Positions 18,898 to 28,247 of a stretch of 64,000 bases of DNA are shown one piece after another (positions within the stretch are counted from its first letter, which is position 1; every line of letters starts with the position of its first letter). The DNA is from Armatimonadota bacterium (GTDB lineage: Bacteria; Armatimonadota; HRBIN16). The notes under the pieces were generated by a model. The model was not told the DNA's origin. It made no database searches and saw only the letters and a list, made by a program, of their open reading frames with translations. A program made the position numbers and the translations under genes. The stretch is taken from contig BPGU01000002.1 in the NCBI GenBank assembly GCA_026003195.1, forward strand, positions 1 through 64,000, in the 5' to 3' direction.

Positions 18898-21305
18898 CCT
18901 TTACCTCCGCCCTCACCCTTCCCCAGCACATCTTCCCGACGCACTTCCACGCGCGCGTTGGGGTCTACAGGCACGATGTGCGTCTTCTCCGCCTCCTTCG
19001 CCTGAGCGCCTTTCGGAGTGCTCGTACCCTTGCTTCGGGATGGACGCACCGCCACTGGCTTCGCACCGGACGGCTTCGCCGTGCTGGGCGGAGGCAACTC
19101 GCCTTTGCCGTTGGTGTGGTGGTAGTAGTGGCTGTGGTAATAATAGCTGTCCACCATCTCCGGCGCGGCGTCGTTGAGAACCACCCCGAGCAGCTTGACC
19201 TTCGCCTTGTTGAGCAGATGCCTTACCTGTAGCTCGCTGCCGCGCGGGATGTGGTTGGCACGCACCACCACCACCACGCCGTCCACCAGCGACGCCATCA
19301 CCGACGCATCGGCAAACACCGCCGCACTGGGCGTGTCAAAGAGCACAATGTCGCAGCTCTGTTCTAACGCCTCTACCACCTCCTGCATCTTCTGCGAGCG
19401 CAGCAACTGCCAGGGGTTCTTCGGTATTGGTCCCGCAGGCACCAGCACCAGATTGTCTACCTCCGTCGGGCGCAGCACCTCCGCTATCTGCAACCCGTTT
19501 GCCAGCACGGAACTGAGACCGATATCGTTGCTCACGTTGAACACCTTGTGCAGCGAGGGGCGACGCATGTCACCGTCCACCAGGATCACCCGCTTGCCGC
19601 CCTGTGCCAGCGTGATGGCAAGGTTGGCGATGGTGGACGTGCCACCCTGCCCCGGTCGCACCGTGGCGACCATAATGGAGCGGATATCCGGGTGCTCCTC
19701 CAGCGTCAACAACAGGTCTTCGCCGACGAAGCGGTACGACTCCGCGTGTGGCGAGGCGGGTTCCACATGCGTAACCTTGGGCAACAGGTTCCTGTCCCCG
19801 CTCTCCAGGCGTGGAATGACACCTGTCACCGGCAAGCCGATCAGTTGCTGAGCATCGTAGGTGGTCTTGACGGTGTTATCCACCACCTCCAGCCCCACCG
19901 CGATGCCGATGCCCAGGAACAGGCTCAGCAGTATCGCCGCAATGATCACCTGCATCGGGTTCGGTCCGGCACGAACGGGTCCTTCGACAGCGGTTTCCCC
20001 CATCAGGGTAATAAAGCTCTCCGTGTTCGCGTTGAGGTTGAGCAACGCAGCCTGATACTGATTGAACAAACGGTTGTAGCTATCCAGAGCCAGCTGATAA
20101 TCTGCCGTCGCCGCCTGAAGGTCAACGTCCAAACCCTGATATTGAGAGAGGCGCTGCTCGTATTTGGCAACCTGCATGTTCGCCTCTGCTAACGCAGTGG
20201 ACAGCTCTCGCTCCTTCGCCTCAAGCGTGCGGATCTCGTCTCGTAAGGAGACGTAAGCTGTGTTCGCGATACGCGGGCGCTTTTGCTCCTCTTCCTGTAG
20301 CTTGCGCTCCACCTCACGGATGCGCCGCTGCAGCTGCTGCATGATCGGGTTCTCTTCCGTGTAGGTGCCTTTGAAACTGTAATACTGGGCTAAGAGGTCG
20401 GCATGCTCCTTCTCCAGCGCCTGAGCAGCAGCAGTCTTTGCCACGGGATCGGGAAGTGTCTCTGGTGTCTGAGCAAACTGCCTGCGCTTCTCCGCCAGGA
20501 GTGAACGGGTGGAGGCAAGCTGAGTCTGCAGATCCTCCACCTTTTGGCGAAGTGGAGTGAGTATCGTATAGTCACCCTGTACAGCTGATTGCAAATCCAC
20601 AATCCCCTTTTGCTTCCGCAACTCCTTCAGCGCCTTCTCTTTCGCTTCCAGCTGCTGACGCGCGTTTTCCATCTCGCGCTTAAGGAAGTTCACGTTATTG
20701 CGCAGACTTTGGCGGCTGTACTCTTCATAGAACTTTTTGAAAGCGACGGTGAAAGTATCGACGATTGCCTTCGCATGCTCTGCTTTCGGGGCTTTGGCGG
20801 TGAAAACGATAAGGTCGGTGTTGACGCGCCCACCCTCGCCAGGAGCACTGTTAATCTGTGCCTCGATTTGCCCCTTCTGGCGCATCTGAGCGATATCCTC
20901 GCGAGTGATACCCACATCACTCAAGACGCTCACATTGGCCTTTTCCGGAGATACCGATTCACCAGGCATGGCGACGTCTGCGTAGGTCTGAGCCATCGCC
21001 ATCTCCACCACACCCGGCGAATTCGCCAGCTGCAGGAGTGTGGCCAGCTTGCGGTCGCGCGCCCCACGCTCTTCAGACGACTTGGTATCGCCAGGGGGAC
21101 GCAAAATACTCTCCGACGGTTGCACGTAGCGATAGGCAACATATTGTCTCCCGAAAAACTGTAAGCCAATCGCCGCCGTGCCGACGGTGATGATGACAGC
21201 CGCCAGTATCAACCAGATTCGCTTGCGCAGGATGCGATATATCCGCCAGAAATCCCACTGATTCTGGTTCGCTTCGCTCATGATGACCGAATTCATACGC
21301 CTCAC
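18894..21305 (-). CDS. Wzz/Wzc-type chain-length regulator fused to a tyrosine-kinase (BY-kinase) domain
   Basis: 803 residues: membrane helix 30-50, Wzz periplasmic domain, long coiled coil about 205-400, second helix 451-475, cytoplasmic P-loop domain about 530-720. Walker A' is VILVDGDMRRP (573-583) and Walker B DIVLFDTPS (652-660). A tyrosine cluster SYYYHSHYYHH (720-730) is followed by a Pro/Lys-rich tail, in place of the usual extreme C-terminal cluster. The Walker A loop reads RPGQGGTST (550-558), lacking the GK[ST] lysine normally needed for ATP. It may therefore be a weak or non-catalytic kinase that still sets chain length. Start is GTG 21305; ATG 21296 or 21281 are alternatives. 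Confidence 0.92.
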   Translation of the reverse strand: MRRMNSVIMSEANQNQWDFWRIYRILRKRIWLILAAVIITVGTAAIGLQFFGRQYVAYRYVQPSESILRPPGDTKSSEERGARDRKLATLLQLANSPGVVEMAMAQTYADVAMPGESVSPEKANVSVLSDVGITREDIAQMRQKGQIEAQINSAPGEGGRVNTDLIVFTAKAPKAEHAKAIVDTFTVAFKKFYEEYSRQSLRNNVNFLKREMENARQQLEAKEKALKELRKQKGIVDLQSAVQGDYTILTPLRQKVEDLQTQLASTRSLLAEKRRQFAQTPETLPDPVAKTAAAQALEKEHADLLAQYYSFKGTYTEENPIMQQLQRRIREVERKLQEEEQKRPRIANTAYVSLRDEIRTLEAKERELSTALAEANMQVAKYEQRLSQYQGLDVDLQAATADYQLALDSYNRLFNQYQAALLNLNANTESFITLMGETAVEGPVRAGPNPMQVIIAAILLSLFLGIGIAVGLEVVDNTVKTTYDAQQLIGLPVTGVIPRLESGDRNLLPKVTHVEPASPHAESYRFVGEDLLLTLEEHPDIRSIMVATVRPGQGGTSTIANLAITLAQGGKRVILVDGDMRRPSLHKVFNVSNDIGLSSVLANGLQIAEVLRPTEVDNLVLVPAGPIPKNPWQLLRSQKMQEVVEALEQSCDIVLFDTPSAAVFADASVMASLVDGVVVVVRANHIPRGSELQVRHLLNKAKVKLLGVVLNDAAPEMVDSYYYHSHYYHHTNGKGELPPPSTAKPSGAKPVAVRPSRSKGTSTPKGAQAKEAEKTHIVPVDPNARVEVRREDVLGKGEGGGKG

Positions 21306-21988
21306 TCACTCCTTTGTTTGCTTTCGCTGACCTGCTTCCCGACCAGCTGGTGCTGCACGATGGGCACCAGTTCGCGCGCGAATGACCGCGCGATTCCCGC
21401 TGCCTGTTCCTCATTATCGGCAACAGGCACGATGATTCGCAGCAGCGCACCCATCGCGGGACGATGCAGCAGTCTGTCCTGCAGAAGATACCAGTTATGC
21501 CGGAAGATGCTCGGCGTCACACGCCCACCCTCCACAAAGCAATATAACACCACCTGCTTCTGCTCGCTTTTCTGCAGCAGAAAACGGTTCATCTCTGCCT
21601 CATATTGCCTGCCGTCTGGTGCAACGACGGGTATTCGCTCCACCTCTTTCCTCTGTATCGCCCAGCCTCCACCGGGCAAACAGTAGCCCGGCGAGTGGAA
21701 AGTGTTCTTCCGGTGTCCATATATCACCAGCACATTGACAGGATAGCCCGATTCGTTAGCGTAGTTGCGTACAACGTAGGCATCCGGCGTAAGCATCTGT
21801 TTAGACAGATCATCCAAATCCTGTTGTTCCACCATTCGGAAGCCAGCGATGGTTGTGGGCACCTGATTGGTATCTATCGGAAACGTGACGACGCGATTCT
21901 CCGCCTGACGGGCATAGACTACCATGCCCCATGCCAGCAGCAGCATCGCGATCGCTATCCAGTAGTTGGGACGATAGTCTCTTCTCAT
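21302..21988 (-). CDS. epsI: EpsI/exosortase-associated protein (DUF3485)
   Basis: The 228-residue protein has one N-terminal membrane helix and an extracytoplasmic domain with the family hallmark HSPGYCLPGGGW near residues 115-126. DUF3485/EpsI proteins accompany or are fused to exosortases in EPS loci; the role is not settled, though the conserved Cys suggests an acyl-transfer or processing step. AGAAGG precedes ATG 21988, which overlaps the exosortase stop by ATGA, and its own stop overlaps the kinase gene start. Family identity is strong; biochemical role is unknown. Confidence 0.9.
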   Translation of the reverse strand: MRRDYRPNYWIAIAMLLLAWGMVVYARQAENRVVTFPIDTNQVPTTIAGFRMVEQQDLDDLSKQMLTPDAYVVRNYANESGYPVNVLVIYGHRKNTFHSPGYCLPGGGWAIQRKEVERIPVVAPDGRQYEAEMNRFLLQKSEQKQVVLYCFVEGGRVTPSIFRHNWYLLQDRLLHRPAMGALLRIIVPVADNEEQAAGIARSFARELVPIVQHQLVGKQVSESKQRSE

Positions 21989-22845
21989 TGTACCTTCTCC
22001 AGCAGTTTTTTGACGCCTAAAAGGCTTAACGCCGAGATAAAAAACAGAAACGGTGAGGAGTAGTCATGGAAAAAGGTCATCGCGAACTCCTGGCTTATAT
22101 AATGCCCCATCACCACGATGGCCGCAATGCGTAACACGTTCGCCAGCATGGTAATCGGAATGCCCGAAAGGAACACCACTCCTTTCGCCCACAGCTTGCC
22201 TTGCGTCAGGTAGCCCACCAGCGCAGCAATGCCCAGAATCGCCACCATCGAGCGGATGCCACTGCATGGCACAGCCACCTCTACATCAAAACGGGGTGTC
22301 CACATGTGCACTCCATCTCGCTCGATAGGTACGCCAGCCAGCCCAAGCAGCATTGCGGAAGCTGCCGCGCTGAAGTGTTGCAACGGTACGCTGAGCAGTT
22401 CGATGGCGAAATCGGGCCACGGCACCGCGAAATAGAGGAAGAGATACGGAAAGAGCACCACCCGCATCATGTGCGTACCGACCAGATACCACGCCAACCC
22501 TCCTAGCGCCACCGGAACTGCCAGCGCCTTCAGAAAAGTGACCGACGCCCACTCGCTGGCGACCTGCATCAGCAACCCCAGCGCCAGCACCAGCAGCCCC
22601 CAAGAGCATACCCGCACAGGCGTACGGCGAATCACCTCCCGCTTTTGCCAGAGTAGAAACAGGCTGACGAGCGGTACCAAAAACCCGTGCGAGAACTCGT
22701 CGCTATGGGACCACCGATCCACCAGGAAAGCAAAACTCGGTGCAAAAAAAGCAACAAAAAGAACGACCGAGGCAAAAAGCAACACCATCTGACGACGGTC
22801 TACCGAAGACGCCGCCTGCTGTCGGTCTACCACCTCTACTTCCAT
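21985..22845 (-). CDS. Exosortase (membrane cysteine transpeptidase-like)
   Basis: The 286-residue protein has about eight membrane helices and the exosortase catalytic set: Cys in VAVPCSGIRSMVA, Arg in LANVLRIAAIV and His in FFHDYSSPF. Exosortases process and sort PEP-CTERM proteins to the cell surface; those in EPS loci can be tied to polymer export. Usually a PEP-CTERM target lies nearby, but none of the secreted proteins in this window ends with a PEP motif, helix and basic tail. ATG 22845 is preferred over GTG 22854. This is the first gene of the leftward EPS operon and is coupled to epsI. Confidence 0.92.
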   Translation of the reverse strand: MEVEVVDRQQAASSVDRRQMVLLFASVVLFVAFFAPSFAFLVDRWSHSDEFSHGFLVPLVSLFLLWQKREVIRRTPVRVCSWGLLVLALGLLMQVASEWASVTFLKALAVPVALGGLAWYLVGTHMMRVVLFPYLFLYFAVPWPDFAIELLSVPLQHFSAAASAMLLGLAGVPIERDGVHMWTPRFDVEVAVPCSGIRSMVAILGIAALVGYLTQGKLWAKGVVFLSGIPITMLANVLRIAAIVVMGHYISQEFAMTFFHDYSSPFLFFISALSLLGVKKLLEKVQ

Positions 22846-22970
22846 ACACTCCACCCCTTCATTCGCGTAAAGGTCAAGCGAACCAGAAACAGTCTACCCT
22901 TTTTCCCGCTACGGGGTCTACCGCCCCGTTTCTTCCCCCCACTTATACATAATGCAAGATTCGTACCATT

Positions 22971-22992
22971 CCTGAAGGTATATACCCTTCGG
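22971..22992. promoter_or_regulatory. Imperfect palindrome, possible operator in the divergent EPS control region
   Basis: CCTGAAGGTATATACCCTTC plus GG reads nearly the same on both strands (two 8-base arms around TATATA with one mismatch pair). It lies in the 349-base gap between the start codons of the leftward exosortase operon and the rightward flippase operon, a natural place for a shared regulator site. The symmetry is seen; binding by a regulator is inference. No clear minus-strand -35/-10 pair was found for the leftward operon in this gap. Confidence 0.35.
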
Positions 22993-23083
22993 AGCAGAAA
23001 AATCATCACTTTTTTCAGGTAAAACCAGCAAAATCACGAGTGGTCTATAAGGTATTTGTAAGATGCTCCACAAACATGTTGGC

Positions 23084-23112
23084 TTGACAACCCGTTCACA
23101 CTACGGTATGAT
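23084..23112 (+). promoter_or_regulatory. Sigma70-type promoter of the rightward EPS operon
   Basis: TTGACA at 23084-23089 and TATGAT at 23107-23112 are separated by exactly 17 bases. The predicted transcript starts near 23119, leaving about 75 bases of leader before the flippase GTG at 23195. The elements match the housekeeping consensus at 11 of 12 positions, so this operon is probably expressed at a good basal level unless repressed. Confidence 0.85.
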
Positions 23113-23194
23113 GGACGGGCAGAAAGCTCTGCAGTTCAACGGACCTTTCTGCCGAGGATCCAGAGCAACACCCCATGAGCGAAAGTGAGAGCAC

Positions 23195-24694
23195 GTGAGC
23201 AACATGCTCAGGTCCCTGGTCAAAGACTCCGCCGTCTATGCGGTCGGAGTGATTGCCACCCAGCTGGTGGGATTCATCATGATACCGATATACACGCGGG
23301 TACTCACGCCCGCGGATTACGGTGTCATTGAAACCATTGTCCGCCTCGTGGATGTGATCAATCTTCTCCTGGCGATGGGGCTGGCAGAAGCACTGCTACG
23401 CCATTACTACCTGGCGAAGGACGAGAAAGAACGCCGCCGCCTGATTGCTACCACCTTTTCATTCAACCTGATGATTATCGTGGTGGGCTGCGCGTTGACT
23501 CTGCCTCTGGCTCCCCAGCTCGCACACCTCGCCTTTGGACACGGACGGTACGCCACCTACGTGGCTGTCTGGCTGGTCGCTATGTTGCTCCAGAACCTGG
23601 CAGAGTTACCTCTGACCCTGTGGCGTGCCGAAGGGAAACCGTGGCGTTTTACAGGCATCTCCCTGTGCAGACTACTGACTCAGGTTACCGCCAACATCAT
23701 CTTTGTGGTGCTGCTGCGCTGGGGAGTATGGGGCGTCGCGATGAGCAATCTCATCAATGCAGCAGCCTGGTCTACTCTGCTGGGCATCGCTGTGCGCAGA
23801 AAATACGGAATCCTGATAGACACCTCGTGGTTGCGGCCGGTACTGCGATATGGTCTGCCGCTGGTTCCGGCTACACTCTCACAATTTATCCTGCACTACA
23901 GTGACCGCTTCTTTCTCGCTCGCTACGCCACTGAAAGTGAACTGGGTTTGTACTCGCTAGCGTATCGGTTCGGGATGCTGGTCAGCATCTCTATGCGCGT
24001 GGTCACAACGGCATGGTATCCCTGGGTATTCTCCACAGCAAAGAGCGATCAGGACATGATTTCCATCCGGCGCGCGACGTCATTGGTGCTCGTCGTGCTC
24101 GCTATGATCGCCGGAACGCTGATCCTGTGCACGGAAATCGTGCTGCGGTGGATGTCCGCTCCCCGTTTCTGGCAGGCAAGCCAGTATGTTTCACTCATCG
24201 CCATCGGATGCTGGTTCTTCGCTGCCCACATCCCGTGGAGCGTCGGTGCACGCCTGGTCAACAAGACCGAAGTGGTAGCAAAGGCACATCTTTGGACTGC
24301 AGGGGCAAGCCTGCTGGGCTATGCATGGTTCATCCCCCGTTACGGAGCATGGGGAGCCGCTGTGATGACCCTTCTGTCCTTCCTGTGCCTGTCTCTCACC
24401 TGTCTTATCTGGTCCGAGAAGACTATGCCTGTTCGGCAGGATGTGCACGCCATCTCTTTCGCTCTGTTGCTGATGGTCGCTTCCGCTTGCGGAGACGCTG
24501 TACTGCGTGCGCGAGGCGATGTGGGCACAGGCATCAGACTGATTGCGGCAGCGGGAATCTTCGCAGCAGCTCTCGCCTACGTCAACTACCGACTGAGCGA
24601 GCGAGCCGTCGAGAAGCTGTGGAAGCGCCTTTGGCATCGGATTCGCCTCCGCCAAGACCGTCATCCTGGTGACCACGAGAACACTCTGCCATGA
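23195..24694 (+). CDS. Oligosaccharide flippase (Wzx/PST family)
   Basis: The 499-residue protein has 12-14 membrane helices and begins LRSLVKDSAVYAVGVIATQL, typical of polysaccharide transporters of the MATE/MVF superfamily. Signature regions include VLTPADYGVIETI, LPLTLWRAEGKPWRF, and SDRFFLARYATESELGLYSL. It would flip undecaprenyl-linked repeats across the inner membrane. Start is GTG 23195 or ATG 23204. It is the intact paralogue of the broken flippase at 13830-15311 and probably the only working one. The stop overlaps the next start by ATGA. Confidence 0.92.
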   Translation: MSNMLRSLVKDSAVYAVGVIATQLVGFIMIPIYTRVLTPADYGVIETIVRLVDVINLLLAMGLAEALLRHYYLAKDEKERRRLIATTFSFNLMIIVVGCALTLPLAPQLAHLAFGHGRYATYVAVWLVAMLLQNLAELPLTLWRAEGKPWRFTGISLCRLLTQVTANIIFVVLLRWGVWGVAMSNLINAAAWSTLLGIAVRRKYGILIDTSWLRPVLRYGLPLVPATLSQFILHYSDRFFLARYATESELGLYSLAYRFGMLVSISMRVVTTAWYPWVFSTAKSDQDMISIRRATSLVLVVLAMIAGTLILCTEIVLRWMSAPRFWQASQYVSLIAIGCWFFAAHIPWSVGARLVNKTEVVAKAHLWTAGASLLGYAWFIPRYGAWGAAVMTLLSFLCLSLTCLIWSEKTMPVRQDVHAISFALLLMVASACGDAVLRARGDVGTGIRLIAAAGIFAAALAYVNYRLSERAVEKLWKRLWHRIRLRQDRHPGDHENTLP

Positions 24695-26901
24695 GAGGAT
24701 TGGGCATCAAAAAAAGGGTGAAGCAAGCCTTGCACTCCTTGCAAGCCATCGGCGAATATGGCAATTGCACCTATGCCATTGGCTACTCCGGGGGCACGTT
24801 GAACCGGTTCCTGTCCGGGATGGCGGACTTCCATCTGTCCGCAGAGCATACCCAGGTGTACGCTCTTCTGTGCAGATACTACCTGCAACATCGCTTCGAT
24901 GTGCTTGGTTCGGGATGGGTTCAGGTGAAACATGGGATGCGCTGCCGGGGTCTGGAAGGATACCGTTACGACATGGGCGATAGCATCCATCCCGATACAG
25001 ACGGACACTGGCTCACAGAGAGAATCTCGCCAGGCAACTTGCAGCAATCCCGACGAATATGGCAGCTCATTCAGGGAGATTACACCCCCATCGACTGGCA
25101 TCTGGACTTCAAGTCCGGCTACCGATGGAACGAAAAAACATGGTTCAAACTGGTTGCCCTTTCGCCTGCCAGGGGAGCGGACATCAAGGTTCCCTGGGAA
25201 CTATCGCGGATGCAGCACCTCCCACACCTTGCCATCGCCTGCGCGCTTTCCCGCAGGGGAGCCACAGGCTTTGAACCTGCCGATGTTTACGTACGCGAGT
25301 TTCGCAACCAGATTCTGGATTTCCTGGCGACCAACCCTCCCCGCTATGGTGTGAACTGGCGATGCACGATGGATGTAGCGATTCGGGTTGTCAACTGGTT
25401 AGTGGCGTATGACCTGTTCTGTGCTCTGGGAGTGGTCTTCGACGCACCTTTCATCGAGCTGCTGGTGCGCAGCGTTTATGAGCACTGCTGGCATATCCTG
25501 CACCATCTGGAGTGGAGCCCCCACTACCGCAACAATCACTATCTGGCGAACATCGCGGGGTTGTTGTTTTGCGCGGCGTACCTGCCAAGCACTCCTCTCA
25601 CCGACGCCGTTCTGGCGTTTGCGGTACAGGAGCTCATCACTGAAGTAGGCTACCAGTTCCATGCGGACGGGAGCAACTTCGAAGCATCCACCTGCTACCA
25701 TCGGCTCAGCGCGGAGATGGTGATGTGGTGCACGGCTCTGGTTCTGGGTCTTCCCGCAGAGAAGCGGGAAGCGCTCAGCAGGTATGACCACCGGCTGGTT
25801 CAGCGACTGAATCCCGCACCGATACCGGTCTATCCTGCGGGCGACGGAAAGCATGCTCACCCATTCCCGGAATGGTATCTTGACCGCCTGCATCGGATGG
25901 CGCGCTTCACCTGGCATCTGACCAAGCCGAGCGGTCAGGTCGCGCAGATAGGGGACAACGACAGCGGCAGGTTCATCAAGTTGCAGACGGCGTGGCATGT
26001 CCTGACCGTGCAGGAGGCAAAGACGCGCATCCGCACCCTTCAGGATTTCGGGGAACTGCCGGAAGACGCCCCGTATGTGTACGAGGACATACTGGACCAC
26101 TCTCACCTGCTGGCTTTCGCCTGTGGTCTGTTGGACGACGCAGATTTCAAAGCGTATGCACAGGATTGCCCCCTCGAATGGGCAGCCTCCAGAGCCTTGT
26201 GCCCTTACCCGCTGCCAAGACCTGCGGAGCGCGAAGAGGAAAACGTTCGCATCGGTCATAGACAGCACTGGGAAGCTTTTCAGCAAAAGGCGAAGCAGAC
26301 GTCGCAGAAACACGAGAGACGCTTCAAAGCTGCGAGGGGAGGCTTGCGCGAAGGATTACACCTTTGCATGTTTGCGGATTTTGGTGTATATGTCTTTCGG
26401 TCGCCAAGATTATATCTTCTGGTTCGCTGCGACAGGCAAAAGGCAGGTCAGCGATGGGGACATGCACACAACGACCAGATGCACATCGAGTTGTGGATGG
26501 ATGGACGAGACATTATTCGGGACCCGGGCACGTATCTGTATGAGGCGCTACCGGAGATGAGGAACCGCTACCGTTCGATACATGCTCACTTTACCCCCGC
26601 GTGGCAGGGGAGAGAGCCCCGTCCTCTCTCGAAGCGAGCTTTTGAGCATGTGGATTCGTTTCAGGCGGAGTGCCTCTATTTCGGGGAAGAAGGTATTCTT
26701 GTCAGGCATACAGCTTTTGGCTTCCCGATATATCGTCTGATAGTGATAGATGACAAAGAGGTGCTTTGCACGGATATTGCAGAAGATGTTCGCGCAAACA
26801 CCGGGCTTCACTTCACGTATGCGAAGTACCGACCTCACTTTTCGCCGGGCTATGGGGTGGTGCTGAACGAGTCCGCTGTCTCCGAGGAGGCGCTACAGTG
26901 A
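24691..26901 (+). CDS. Heparinase II/III family polysaccharide lyase
   Basis: 736 residues. The N-terminal part (about 100-420) is a helical toroid with WHLDFKSGYRWNE, RYGVNWRCTMDVAIRVVNWL, HYRNNHYLANIAGLLF and DGSNFEASTCYHRLSAEMV, matching the heparinase II/III N-terminal domain (Asn-His and Tyr-His residues of the lyase site). The C-terminal beta domain has GHAHNDQMHIELWMDGRD followed by IIRDPGTYLY, the hallmark of the family. No signal peptide is evident, so it may act from the cytoplasm or be exported otherwise. Its place between flippase and glycosyltransferase suggests it cuts or edits a uronate-containing EPS. Overlaps the next gene by GTGA. Confidence 0.9.
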   Translation: MRGLGIKKRVKQALHSLQAIGEYGNCTYAIGYSGGTLNRFLSGMADFHLSAEHTQVYALLCRYYLQHRFDVLGSGWVQVKHGMRCRGLEGYRYDMGDSIHPDTDGHWLTERISPGNLQQSRRIWQLIQGDYTPIDWHLDFKSGYRWNEKTWFKLVALSPARGADIKVPWELSRMQHLPHLAIACALSRRGATGFEPADVYVREFRNQILDFLATNPPRYGVNWRCTMDVAIRVVNWLVAYDLFCALGVVFDAPFIELLVRSVYEHCWHILHHLEWSPHYRNNHYLANIAGLLFCAAYLPSTPLTDAVLAFAVQELITEVGYQFHADGSNFEASTCYHRLSAEMVMWCTALVLGLPAEKREALSRYDHRLVQRLNPAPIPVYPAGDGKHAHPFPEWYLDRLHRMARFTWHLTKPSGQVAQIGDNDSGRFIKLQTAWHVLTVQEAKTRIRTLQDFGELPEDAPYVYEDILDHSHLLAFACGLLDDADFKAYAQDCPLEWAASRALCPYPLPRPAEREEENVRIGHRQHWEAFQQKAKQTSQKHERRFKAARGGLREGLHLCMFADFGVYVFRSPRLYLLVRCDRQKAGQRWGHAHNDQMHIELWMDGRDIIRDPGTYLYEALPEMRNRYRSIHAHFTPAWQGREPRPLSKRAFEHVDSFQAECLYFGEEGILVRHTAFGFPIYRLIVIDDKEVLCTDIAEDVRANTGLHFTYAKYRPHFSPGYGVVLNESAVSEEALQ

Positions 26902-28247
26902 ACCTGCTCCTTATTGCCTATCATTTCCCTCCAGACGGGGCAATCGGCGCGGTGCGCCCCTATCAGTTCGCCCGTCTGCTGCCGCAGTACGGCATTCAAA
27001 CCTGGGTGTTGACCGTCCGACCAGAGCACGCCCGCCAGCTGAATCCCGACTTTCAACCGGCTGGTATCGAGGAGGAACGGATCATCCGCACTGCAGTCTT
27101 CCCATCCCGACGCGATAGCATCCAGCGTTTCGCACAAATCATCAAGGCTCTGGTAAAATCCGGGCGAATGCAGCCAGCAGGAGGCAGCAATGCCATCACC
27201 CAGGTGGGTGCAGAGGTGCGACGTAGACCGCTGCTGCTCAGCTGCTTCTTGGAAATGCTGGAATATCCCGACCGCTACGCCGGCTGGTTCCAGCCAGCGC
27301 TACAAGCTGTGCAGGAGGTCACTCGCCAGGTTCAGTTCTCTGCAGTCTACAGCACTTCTCCCCCACGCACCTGTGCACTGATTGCGCGTTACATCGCCGA
27401 GCAGCACCACTTGCCCTGGATCATGGATATGCGCGACCCATGGATCACTCTGGTGGAGGGATGGCGCACCACCATACAATGCCCCCTCGTGCGCGCCTGG
27501 CATCAGAAGGCTCTCCACCAGTGCTTGCAAAGGGCGAGCGTTGTCCTCGCAAATACCCCGGTGCTGGCAGAGTATTTTGCCGGCGAGTACCCCCAGGTGG
27601 CGGAGAAGGTTCGCGTCCTGCCCAATGGCATCGCTGACACCGCTTTATCCGCACCAACCGCACATCTGTGCTCGGACAAACTGACCATCGGTCACTTTGG
27701 CACCATCTACGGATGCCGTACAACATATGACTTTCTGCAGGGAGTGAGTATGTGGCTGCAGGCAAATCCCCAGCACAGGGCGCGTCTGCAGCTGTTATTC
27801 TATGGAGAGAGCGCAGAGGACATCGCAGGGTTCGCCAGGCAGTTTGGCATGAGTGAAGTCGTGCATGTCCATCCCCCCGTCCCCAGGACAGAAGTATCGT
27901 CCATCATGGAGCGTTGCGGGGCTTTGCTCCTGCTTGCCCAGCAGCAACCGATGCAGGTGCCCGGTAAAGTGTATGAATATCTCGCAACCGGTAAGCCGAT
28001 TATCGCTATGACAGAGAGCAACAGCGCCACGGGTAGACTGCTGCAGGGCATTCCGCTGTGCTATATCGCCCAAAATGCGGAGCAAGTGTCTCATACGATG
28101 GAGCAGCTATGGCATCAATATAGTAGTGGTAAACTGTTCTGTGACCGATCCGATGACCTGGCACCTTTTCGATACTCACGATTGGTGGAACAGCTTGCCG
28201 GGTGGATCCGAGAGGCAGCGGAACATTCCCAGGAGACGTCACCATGA
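26898..28247 (+). CDS. Glycosyltransferase family 4
   Basis: The 449-residue GT-B enzyme begins MNLLLIAYHFPPDGAIGAVR (GTG start) and has IMDMRDPWI, ANTPVLAEYF, VLPNGIAD, ITIGHFGTIY-like donor-domain start and QVPGKVYEYLATGKPIIAM near the end. This pattern is common in WcaI/LPS-type GT4 enzymes. GTG 26898 is chosen because GAGGAGG lies seven bases upstream and it overlaps the lyase stop. An open frame continues upstream but overlaps the lyase gene by over 130 bases without resembling the family. The stop overlaps wecB by ATGA. Confidence 0.9.
   Translation: MNLLLIAYHFPPDGAIGAVRPYQFARLLPQYGIQTWVLTVRPEHARQLNPDFQPAGIEEERIIRTAVFPSRRDSIQRFAQIIKALVKSGRMQPAGGSNAITQVGAEVRRRPLLLSCFLEMLEYPDRYAGWFQPALQAVQEVTRQVQFSAVYSTSPPRTCALIARYIAEQHHLPWIMDMRDPWITLVEGWRTTIQCPLVRAWHQKALHQCLQRASVVLANTPVLAEYFAGEYPQVAEKVRVLPNGIADTALSAPTAHLCSDKLTIGHFGTIYGCRTTYDFLQGVSMWLQANPQHRARLQLLFYGESAEDIAGFARQFGMSEVVHVHPPVPRTEVSSIMERCGALLLLAQQQPMQVPGKVYEYLATGKPIIAMTESNSATGRLLQGIPLCYIAQNAEQVSHTMEQLWHQYSSGKLFCDRSDDLAPFRYSRLVEQLAGWIREAAEHSQETSP

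Noticed and set aside
26766-26897. Earlier start for the GT4 at 26898
   Set aside because: It would overlap the lyase gene by over 130 bases; GTG 26898 has GAGGAGG and the family N-terminus.
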